Shown: positions 7,681-13,390 of the stretch, in pieces
How positions within the stretch are numbered: the first letter of the stretch is position 1
Layout of the letters: each line of letters opens with the position of its first letter
Source of the DNA: 66-474 sp964489055
GTDB lineage: Bacteria > Pseudomonadota > Gammaproteobacteria > Xanthomonadales > Rhodanobacteraceae
Length of the DNA stretch: 21,440 nt
Direction of reading: 5' to 3'
Assembly (NCBI GenBank): GCA_964489055.1
Contig: CAZAXF010000052.1
Coordinates: 1 to 21,440, forward strand
The notes under the pieces: model-generated
Told to the model about the DNA's origin: nothing
The model's database searches: none
The model's input: the letters and a program-made list of their open reading frames with translations, nothing else
Position numbers and translations under genes: made by a program

Positions 7681-8174
7681 GCGAAGCGCGCGATTCCCCG
7701 GTTCTTGAGCCCAGGGTCGATGATGCCCGTCAACCCGTCGGAACGCTGGATGATGAGGTCGAACTTGAAATCGGCGGGCTCGGGATTTGCATCGAACACG
7801 GTCAGTTGCGCGGTGTCACCCTTGACGGCGATGGTATGCAGCGGAAACGCGGCGTGGCCGAGCGGATCGCGCAGGGCCACCGCCTTGCCGCGACCACCCT
7901 TGGTGGACTTGTTGCGAGGCGTCTCCCGGAAGCTGATGCCGACCGGTGAATAGGAATATCTGTCGCCCTTCGCGGCCCCCACGAAAAAGTCCAGGTAGAC
8001 CATCCCGTGAACGACTATCGTGGCGTTGATTCCGGCCTGGGTTACCCGACCCATGCTGACGTCCAGCAATTCGACATCGGCATGGGTGCAGCCCTTCTTG
8101 TCGCCGATCTCATGGAACCCGGTGACGGTGACGCCGATTCGTGCGATGGCGGTGCTTGCGCATTCAGTGTGCAT
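7677..8174 (-). CDS. Uncharacterised 165-aa protein, coupled to the TIR-TPR gene
   Basis: A soluble 165-aa protein without signal peptide or membrane helix. It appears beta-rich (alternating segments such as ARIGVTVTGFHEI, INATIVVHGMVYLDFFVG, AFPLHTIAVKGDTAQLTVFDA, FKFDLIIQRSDGLTGIIDPGL) and may be a small beta-sandwich. I do not recognise a family. The start at 8174 overlaps the last 11 bases of the upstream TIR-TPR gene and has its own GAGGAG ribosome site inside that gene, so the two are almost certainly translated from one transcript. It ends tail to tail with the DoxX gene, overlapping 4 bases. A partner or effector function for the TIR protein is inferred from linkage alone. Confidence 0.8.
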   Translation of the reverse strand: MHTECASTAIARIGVTVTGFHEIGDKKGCTHADVELLDVSMGRVTQAGINATIVVHGMVYLDFFVGAAKGDRYSYSPVGISFRETPRNKSTKGGRGKAVALRDPLGHAAFPLHTIAVKGDTAQLTVFDANPEPADFKFDLIIQRSDGLTGIIDPGLKNRGIARFA

Positions 8175-10335
8175 GATGGTCTCCTCGGGCAGCTACGGAC
8201 ACGGAATGGTCGGCCAGTGCCGGCCATGGTTGCTGCGGCGCGTAACCGCTGGCATCCAGGCGGTCCAACGCGATTCGGGCCCCGGCCGCATCGCCGGTCA
8301 GCCGGCACAAACGCAACCAGGGGTCGAGCAGACGCCAGTAGCGGGAATCGGGCGCGCGCGCGTCCAGCACCTTGCGCGCCTCTTCCCAGGCCGGCGGCGG
8401 GACATCGGGTGACCTTGCCTGCTGCACCCTGCCCAGCTGCAACAACGCATTGGCCCGGTCGGCGAGGCTGCCGTCGTCGACCGCTTCGGCGGTCGTCTCG
8501 CTGCGTGCTTCGGCAAGCGAGCGGTCAGCCGCTTCGGCGGCCGCCTGGAGGTCGCCGCGTTGCGATGCGATGTGGGCGCGCAACAGCCAGCCACGACTGA
8601 GCACCCGGTGGACCAGACGATCGCCACGCTGCGCCGGGGAAGCATCCGGCGCCTGCAGGCGCCGCATGGCCGCGGACAGCAGCTCGTCCGCCCGATGGGG
8701 GTGGCCCTCGGCGAAAGCCTGCGACGCGCGCCGGATCTGCACGCTGGCCATGCCTGTCCGCCACGGTACGTTGTTCGGCTCCTGCTGCGTCAAGGTCCGG
8801 TAAGCGGCTTCCGCGGCGGCCAGGGTTTTCACACTTTCTTCGTGGTTTCCGGTCGTGGCGAGCGAGGCCCCCAGCAGTTCCTGTGCGTTGGCCCATCCGG
8901 ACAGCCACCGAAAATCACGCGGATTGCGATCACGCAGCGCGGCGAACTGGCTTGCCTGCTCGCGCAACAGGCGTTGCGCCTCGGCCAGGTCGCCGCGCCG
9001 CTCGGCCACGGTACCCAGCCATGAAGTCGTGTCGGCCACGGCTGCCGTGATCTCGAGGTTGCCTGGTTGCTCGCGGACCAAACGTTGTTGTGCCGCCAGT
9101 ACCGCGCGGAAGCCCGTCTGCGCGGCATCCAGGTCGCCGCGTTCGAACGCAAGCACGGCCAATGTCTGTTCCCCGTACGTGTTTTCGAACTGCCAGTCTT
9201 CGTTCTCCGGATCGAGCTTCAAAAGCGCACGCGTGGAGTCGCGATAGCGGGTCAGCCAGGTGTTGGCTTCGCTCAACTTGCGTTGCTGCCAGTAGACATT
9301 GCCGATCCAGTATTCGGCCTGGGCGCGGTCATACAGGAAACGGCCGTTTTCCGGGTGCCGCGCGGTCAGCTCGACGCTGCGCTGGTAGGCGCGCCGGAAC
9401 GCTTCCATGGCAGGACCATAGTGGGCCTGTTTGAGACGTATCTCGCCGATCTGCACCAGCGCGCGCGACTGCTGGGTCAGCTCGAGATCGGTCAGGGAAC
9501 CGGGCTTGCGTTCGGCGAACAGCGCCAGCGCCTTGTCGGTCACCGATGCCATCAGGTCCAGGCGGCCGATGCCCTCGAGCTTCTGGTGCAGGTCGCCGAG
9601 CATGTAATTGAGCGCGGCCTCGGTCTGCGCCTCGCGCTGGCGGGCTTCGTTGCGGGCAATGTAGGCGTTCACCGCCAGGGTCGCGGCAACGGCCATTCCG
9701 GCCAGCGAAGCGGCGGTGACCACGAGCATGCGGCGGCGGCGGCGATGCGTTTCGCGCTGCGCCAGGTCGTCGAATCCGACGCCCAGCAGCCCCGCGACCA
9801 GCTTCAGCTTGGCGGTGGCCTTGCCGTCCTTGCCGGGCCGCACGTCGGCGGCGATCGGTTCGGTGCGCTCGCGGACCTGGAGACCCTGCGCGTCCACCGC
9901 GTGGCGCAGTGCCGGGCAGAAGCATTCTCCGGCCTCGTGGCCGGGCCAGTCGCTGACGCCGGGTTCGCCATCCACGATCAGGCAGAAGATCCGGTCGCCG
10001 CGGCCCAGCCGCTTGAACGTCAGCACTTCCTGGTTGACCCAGTGCGAGCGGGCCGCCATGCGCGAACAGACCACGATCAGCGCGTCGGACTGCACCAGCG
10101 CATCGGTGACCTCGCGCCCCAGATCGGTCGCGCTGGCCAGTTCGTCGCGGTCCCGGAAGATCGGGGCAAGCCGCCGCGGCACGGTTCCCGCCGTGGTTTT
10201 CGTCCCGACCAGCCGTGCAGGCACCCGATAGGTTTCCAGCGCCTTGTGCAACCAGTCCGCCCACGCCTTGTCGGCGTGGCTGTAACTGAGGAACGCGCGA
10301 TAAGCGCTGGCGGAACCTGGCGACGCTTCGGACAT
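8164..10335 (-). CDS. TIR domain - transmembrane - TPR protein
   Basis: A 723-aa protein in three parts. Residues about 12-150 form a TIR domain (TIR_2 type): RAFLSYSHADK (13-23) is the first strand, followed by IFRDRDELASATDLG, ALIVVCSRMAARSHWVNQEV and FCLIVDGEP. The Trp99-x3-Glu103 pair (WVNQE) matches the helix that carries the catalytic Glu in TIR NAD-cleaving enzymes. A single transmembrane helix at about 203-227 follows a THRRRRR cluster, which predicts the TIR domain inside and the rest in the periplasm. Residues about 235-720 contain many TPR-like repeats. The ATG at 10335 is chosen because GGGGAGGGG lies just upstream and it places the TIR strand near the N-terminus; the longer frame to 10458 is unlikely. 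Such proteins can act in signalling or anti-phage defence; enzymatic activity here is unproven. Confidence 0.88.
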   Translation of the reverse strand: MSEASPGSASAYRAFLSYSHADKAWADWLHKALETYRVPARLVGTKTTAGTVPRRLAPIFRDRDELASATDLGREVTDALVQSDALIVVCSRMAARSHWVNQEVLTFKRLGRGDRIFCLIVDGEPGVSDWPGHEAGECFCPALRHAVDAQGLQVRERTEPIAADVRPGKDGKATAKLKLVAGLLGVGFDDLAQRETHRRRRRMLVVTAASLAGMAVAATLAVNAYIARNEARQREAQTEAALNYMLGDLHQKLEGIGRLDLMASVTDKALALFAERKPGSLTDLELTQQSRALVQIGEIRLKQAHYGPAMEAFRRAYQRSVELTARHPENGRFLYDRAQAEYWIGNVYWQQRKLSEANTWLTRYRDSTRALLKLDPENEDWQFENTYGEQTLAVLAFERGDLDAAQTGFRAVLAAQQRLVREQPGNLEITAAVADTTSWLGTVAERRGDLAEAQRLLREQASQFAALRDRNPRDFRWLSGWANAQELLGASLATTGNHEESVKTLAAAEAAYRTLTQQEPNNVPWRTGMASVQIRRASQAFAEGHPHRADELLSAAMRRLQAPDASPAQRGDRLVHRVLSRGWLLRAHIASQRGDLQAAAEAADRSLAEARSETTAEAVDDGSLADRANALLQLGRVQQARSPDVPPPAWEEARKVLDARAPDSRYWRLLDPWLRLCRLTGDAAGARIALDRLDASGYAPQQPWPALADHSVSVAARGDHHAH

Positions 10336-10443
10336 GTGACGCCCCTCCCCGGAAACGGGTCCGGAGGACGCTCGCCGAGCCTGGAGATCCGAGGAAATCC
10401 CGGAATGCCCGACATCGACGAGTGGAAAGAGGCTAGCACAAAA

Positions 10444-10459
10444 TGTGATATGCATCACA
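10444..10459 (-). promoter_or_regulatory. Perfect CRP/Clp-type palindrome upstream of the TIR-TPR operon
   Basis: The sequence TGTGATATGCATCACA fits the CRP consensus TGTGA-N6-TCACA exactly and is flanked by A/T bases (10441-10462), as strong CRP sites are. It is centred about 117 bases before the TIR-TPR start codon at 10335, a usual place for an activator. No gene on the plus strand starts nearby, so the minus-strand operon is the natural target. In Lysobacterales the homologue Clp binds this consensus and responds to cyclic di-GMP. No clear -10 box was recognised. Confidence 0.65.
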
Positions 10460-10515
10460 TAATTCCAGATTCATCCGGGCTTGTTTCGCCGCCCCCCGGA
10501 AGACGTCGGAGCGTC

Positions 10516-10550
10516 CGTGGGAAACGCCGCGGATACCGGCGTTTCCCACG
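10516..10550 (-). terminator. 14-bp hairpin downstream of the 207-aa secreted protein gene
   Basis: CGTGGGAAACGCCG (10516-10529) and its exact complement at 10537-10550 form a perfect 14-bp stem with a 7-base loop. It starts 33 bases beyond the end of the minus-strand gene that stops at 10584. There is no T-run on either side, so it may act with Rho or as a transcript-stabilising stem. Confidence 0.55.
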
Positions 10551-10583
10551 CACACCGCCTGACGGCATCGTTGCCCGGGTGAT

Positions 10584-11207
10584 TCACTCCGTGTAGCCCT
10601 CGCAGCTCACGAGCGGGTTCCACATCGAGAACACGCCTTTGGGGTTGTACTTCCACGCCCAGACGTGAAGGTTGTAGAACGCGGGCAGGCGGAACCGGTT
10701 GGGTTCACCCACGTAGTCGAACAGTTGCCCCATCAGCTTGGGCGGCTCCTTGATACCCATGGCATTGGCCTGGTGGTTGGGGTCCCAACCAAGGCCCGCG
10801 CCCGGCACCGGATCCGCAAACGTCAGGTATTCCACGGCAACCAGCCGCAGCCGTCCGGAGCGCGTCGGCTCGTACACCAGCACCTCCGGGTGCGCGACGT
10901 CCACTTTTCCATCAAACAGGTTGTCGAAGTTGACGTAGTGCACGCCCATGGCGCCGCCGTCCGGGCTGCTGACGCAACCGCCGATATCGCGGACGTAGCC
11001 GGCGCCGGGTTTCGTGGCGTTTTCAACATCCTGGTATTCGGCGGTCGCCGCGCGTACCGCCTGCACCACGCCGGTCAGTGACTGGCGCGTGAATTGCCAA
11101 ACGCGATCGCCTTGGCTGCCCTGCGAAGCCGCCATGACCGTGGACGCCGGCAGCGCCAGCGCAAATGCCACCGCGGCGCACAAAATCCTTGTGTATCGAA
11201 GGTTCAT
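10584..11207 (-). CDS. Secreted protein of unknown function, 207 aa
   Basis: The 207-aa product has a clear signal peptide (MNLRYTRILCAAVAFALALPASTVMAAS, cleavage near residue 27), so it is periplasmic or secreted. The start at 11207 has GGGAGAA as its ribosome site. The mature protein opens with a helical part (VWQFTRQSLTGVVQAVRAATAEYQDVENA), followed by GYVRDIGGCVSSPDGGAMGVHYVN. It ends with an aromatic-rich stretch, LPAFYNLHVWAWKYNPKGVFSMWNPLVSCEG. It carries a cysteine in each half (in GGCVSS and LVSCEG) that could form a disulfide. The pattern looks like a conserved family, but I cannot name it. It is the first of three exported proteins encoded in the same direction here. Confidence 0.85.
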   Translation of the reverse strand: MNLRYTRILCAAVAFALALPASTVMAASQGSQGDRVWQFTRQSLTGVVQAVRAATAEYQDVENATKPGAGYVRDIGGCVSSPDGGAMGVHYVNFDNLFDGKVDVAHPEVLVYEPTRSGRLRLVAVEYLTFADPVPGAGLGWDPNHQANAMGIKEPPKLMGQLFDYVGEPNRFRLPAFYNLHVWAWKYNPKGVFSMWNPLVSCEGYTE

Positions 11208-11345
11208 GATCGTTTTCTCCCGAGTGAAATGATTCCGGAATCGGGCGGAACACACCGATGCGCATCGGCATCCACCCTCAAGTTGCACAGGGCGAGCAGG
11301 ACATCGATACACCCCTGCCTGGATGGTCCCCAGCGCCCCCAACCT

Positions 11346-11377
11346 GCCGCCGGGGCCGCGTGAGCGGCCCCGGCGGC
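11346..11377 (-). terminator. Very stable 14-bp GC hairpin after the 112-aa gene
   Basis: GCCGCCGGGGCCGC (11346-11359) and its exact complement (11364-11377) make a perfect 14-bp all-GC stem with a 4-base loop. It begins 6 bases past the stop of the minus-strand gene that ends at 11383. It lacks a T-run but is the obvious 3' structure of that transcript. Confidence 0.6.
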
Positions 11378-11382
11378 CCCCT

Positions 11383-11721
11383 TCACTTGCTCGCCACCCG
11401 GTTGGCGTGGCGGGCATCGGCCATCGCGGCCAGGGCCTGCGCGTGCTGGGCGGAAAGCTCGCCGCGTTCCTTGAGGCTCCGGAAGATTTCCGGCCCCACG
11501 GCCTCGCGGAACTGGCGCTCGACGCGGTCATAGCTGATCCGGTATTCCGCATAGGTGCTGCGGTTGCCGAGCACCATCTGCACCTGGCGGCTGGTCAGTC
11601 CGCTGGCCTGCGCCAGCAGGTCCATCGTGTTCGCGCCTTCCTGTGCCATGGCCGTGGATGCGGCGGGCAGGGCAAGCGCGGCGGCGATGCCGATACACAT
11701 TGCGCGCTGAAGGATTCTCAT
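11383..11721 (-). CDS. Small exported helical protein, module copy A
   Basis: A 112-aa protein with signal peptide MRILQRAMCIGIAAALALPAASTAMAQ. The start at 11721 is supported by AGGAGA. The mature part looks wholly helical: LTSRQVQMVLGNRSTYAEYRISYDRVERQFREAVG and then an Ala-rich helix. Its central stretch can be aligned with that of the protein at 12405-12779 (LTSRQVQMVLG with FTPREINTVLA, then an aromatic-rich helix), so the two appear to be distant paralogues. It is divergent from the DUF4242 gene at 11939 with 217 bases between the start codons. Function unknown; the family is not recognised. Confidence 0.82.
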   Translation of the reverse strand: MRILQRAMCIGIAAALALPAASTAMAQEGANTMDLLAQASGLTSRQVQMVLGNRSTYAEYRISYDRVERQFREAVGPEIFRSLKERGELSAQHAQALAAMADARHANRVASK

Positions 11722-11745
11722 GTCGTTCTCCTGAAGTGGCTGGAA

Positions 11746-11789
11746 GGCCGCTTCCCTGCGGGCGACGGTGGATCCTTCCACGGCTCCAG
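11746..11789. repeat. Leader segment shared by both modules, copy A
   Basis: By hand alignment about 35 of 44 positions agree with 12813-12854. The best-kept parts are GCTTCC, TGC and CCTTCCACG...TCCAG. It lies in the leader of the minus-strand exported-protein gene. It is evidence for tandem duplication, or for a conserved regulatory leader. Confidence 0.6.
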
Positions 11790-11825
11790 ACTGGCCCCCC
11801 GGCGCGCCCGTTTGCAGTGAACGAC

Positions 11826-11886
11826 GGTGACTTCACGGTGAACCCCGCGCCGTGCGACCGGCCTGGCGCGTGATCGCGGATATATT
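11826..11886 (+). promoter_or_regulatory. Activator-type promoter of DUF4242 gene A
   Basis: The 16-bp element GGTGACTTCACGGTGA (11826-11841) consists of GGTGA-N6-GGTGA direct repeats with an inverted TCAC between them. A -10-like TATATT is at 11881-11886, and no -35 box stands 17 bases upstream of it. The element is therefore centred near -60 of the likely start of transcription, the usual place for an activator. The same layout recurs at 12891-12950. Binding by any protein is inferred. Confidence 0.5.
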
Positions 11887-11938
11887 CGAACCCACGGGAG
11901 CCCGATGCTCCGTCGGGCCCGGCATCCGGGAGAACGCC

Positions 11939-12229
11939 ATGCCCCTTTACGTGATCGAACGCGACATGCCTGGTGTCGGCGACATGACCGACGAGCAGGC
12001 GCGCCAGGCCACCCTCGACTCGCTGGAAGTGATCGACGATCTCGGGGAGGGAATCCAGTGGGTGCAGAGCTACGTCGTCGAGGACAAGATCTACTGCATC
12101 TACTTCGCCGCCGAAGAAGGCCTGATCCACGAGCACGCGGAGAAACTGGGGATTCCGGCAAGTCGTGTGTCGGCGGTACGAAGGATGATGGAGCCGGCCT
12201 GCGCCACCGTCGCGCCAGGCGCGGCGTAG
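11939..12229 (+). CDS. DUF4242 family protein, copy A (intact)
   Basis: A 96-aa protein of the DUF4242 (SCO4226-like) family: small ferredoxin-like-fold proteins, of which a Streptomyces member has been described as nickel-binding. The family pattern is clear in MPLYVIERDMPG, the helix DEQARQATLDSLEVIDDLG, IQWVQSYVVEDKIYCIYFAAEEGLIHEHAEKLG, and IPASRVSAVRRMMEP. Trp41, Cys53, His64 and His66 are present. There is no signal peptide, so the protein should be cytosolic. The ATG at 11939 follows GGGAG with proper spacing. It is divergent from an exported protein gene and preceded by the element shared with copy B. Confidence 0.9.
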   Translation: MPLYVIERDMPGVGDMTDEQARQATLDSLEVIDDLGEGIQWVQSYVVEDKIYCIYFAAEEGLIHEHAEKLGIPASRVSAVRRMMEPACATVAPGAA

Positions 12230-12341
12230 CAGCGTTGCCGGGAGTCGCCCGGCTTCCCTGGCGCGCTGCGCGGTCTGGCCACGCCAATCAGCGCTTCGCC
12301 GGCGTGGAACGCGGTCTGGCCACCTGCGCAGCGGGCTGGAC

Positions 12342-12368
12342 AAAATACGCCCCGCGATGCGGGGCGTA
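12342..12368 (-). terminator. Rho-independent terminator of the 124-aa gene
   Basis: On the minus strand TACGCCCCGC-ATC-GCGGGGCGTA forms a perfect 10-bp stem followed directly by TTTTG, a canonical intrinsic terminator. It lies 36 bases past the stop of the minus-strand gene ending at 12405. The gap 12230-12404 also holds a short direct repeat, GCGGTCTGGCCAC, at 12270-12282 and 12311-12323. Confidence 0.88.
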
Positions 12369-12404
12369 TGCGCAAGCCTCTGCCGGTACGACCCGGCGTT
12401 GGTC

Positions 12405-12779
12405 CTACTCGGCTGCGAGCGAGTCACCGGGCGGCGACTGGTCCGCGATCCTGGCGGTGCCGGCAGCCTTCTGAGCGGCCATGTATTCCTGCAACACGGC
12501 CTCGTAGCGCTCGTGCAATTCGTAGATCTCGTCGAACAGGAATTGCGGATGGGACGCCTTCCACGCCAGCACCGTGTTGATCTCACGTGGCGTGAAGTTG
12601 GCGCGGACGAGCTCGTCCAGGTCATTGCAGGGGATGCCCTGCGCCAGGTGCGGCTGCGGACATTCGGCAATGACCGGCGCCTGGGTTACCGGTTGGGTGG
12701 ACTGGCCAGGATTGCCCGCCATGGCGGCGCCGGCGATTGCGGCCAGAACGATCGAGATCGGGATGGTATGAAGTTTCAT
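12405..12779 (-). CDS. Small exported helical protein, module copy B
   Basis: A 124-aa protein with signal peptide MKLHTIPISIVLAAIAGAAMAGN and an AGGAGG ribosome site before the ATG at 12779. A short Gln/Pro-rich linker and a Cys pair (AECPQPHLAQGIPCND) are followed by a helical domain (LDELVRANFTPREINTVLAWKASHPQFLFDEIYELHERYEAVLQEYMAAQ). The helical part can be aligned with the neighbour at 11383-11721. The Cys pair is absent from copy A and could form a disulfide in the periplasm. It is divergent from the degenerate DUF4242 gene at 13004 (224 bases between start codons). No family name is known to me. Confidence 0.82.
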   Translation of the reverse strand: MKLHTIPISIVLAAIAGAAMAGNPGQSTQPVTQAPVIAECPQPHLAQGIPCNDLDELVRANFTPREINTVLAWKASHPQFLFDEIYELHERYEAVLQEYMAAQKAAGTARIADQSPPGDSLAAE

Positions 12780-12812
12780 GACGGCCTCCTTGTGCGTGCA
12801 ACCACGTCGATT

Positions 12813-12854
12813 GGCAGCTTCCTGCAGGTGACTGGGCTCCTTCCACGCTTCCAG
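12813..12854. repeat. Leader segment shared by both modules, copy B
   Basis: This is the counterpart of 11746-11789, with the order of conserved words preserved (GCTTCC, TGC, CCTTCCACG, TTCCAG) and two single-base gaps. It sits upstream of the exported-protein gene of the second module. Confidence 0.6.
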
Positions 12855-12890
12855 CTTCCGTCCAGGAATCATCCGGCGGAAGGGACAAGG

Positions 12891-12950
12891 GGTGACTTCA
12901 CCGTGATGCCCCGCTCGCGTGACCCAAGATCGTCGTCCACGTCGTATAGT
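12891..12950 (+). promoter_or_regulatory. Activator-type promoter of DUF4242 gene B
   Basis: GGTGACTTCACCGTGA (12891-12906) differs from the element of module A by one base. It ends 97 bases before the ATG at 13004, exactly as in module A. The -10-like TATAGT (12945-12950) is followed by CCAACC, compared with TATATT-CGAACC in module A. A promoter of the same architecture is therefore kept although the gene it serves has diverged. Confidence 0.5.
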
Positions 12951-13003
12951 CCAACCATCAGGGGACCAGCAAGCCGACCGGGCTTGTCGCCGAGCAAGAA
13001 GCC

Positions 13004-13390
13004 ATGCCGCCGCACCTGATCAAACGCGAAGTTCCCGCTGCCGGCAACCCGGACGACAGGCGGGCACGCAAGGCGGTACTCGATTCACTGGACCTGTTCG
13101 AGGAACTCGACGAACGCGTCCAGCGGGTGCAGGAATACGCCGCGCCGGACGAGGCATATCGCGTTCATGCCACCGGGGACGAAAACGCGATCCGGCAGCG
13201 TGCAGGCAAACCGACGAGCCGGCTCGCGGCGGTGCGGCGGCTGATGCACCTGGACGGGACCGGCCAACCGGGTCAGCGTGCCGTCGCGTCTCCCGATGCG
13301 CCTTTGCCCGGTTCGCCTGCTTCTCCTGACGATGCACCCGAGCCCCCTGCCTCGACCGATTCCAGCTCGGCCAGGAAGCGCCGCACGTAG
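13004..13390 (+). CDS. Divergent DUF4242-like protein, copy B, with run-on tail
   Basis: The first 85 or so of the 128 residues align with DUF4242 copy A, about 23 of the first 60 being identical without a gap (MP..I.R..P.G, ARxAxLDSL, VQ.Y, AVRRLM). Residues typical of the family are lost: Trp41 is Arg, Cys53 is Arg, and both His of the HEH motif are gone. After about 13258 the frame runs on through a Pro/Ser/Ala-rich tail of some 43 residues, ending RKRRT, that is antisense to the 3' end of the regulator gene. The natural stop seems to have been lost. The ribosome site is weak. It may be a decaying copy or a protein with a new role; the upstream promoter elements are kept. Confidence 0.55.
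   Translation: MPPHLIKREVPAAGNPDDRRARKAVLDSLDLFEELDERVQRVQEYAAPDEAYRVHATGDENAIRQRAGKPTSRLAAVRRLMHLDGTGQPGQRAVASPDAPLPGSPASPDDAPEPPASTDSSSARKRRT

Noticed and set aside
9067..10596. A 509-codon plus-strand open frame opposite the TIR-TPR gene
   Set aside because: It is a complementary-strand shadow of the TIR-TPR coding sequence, with no ribosome site and no domain.
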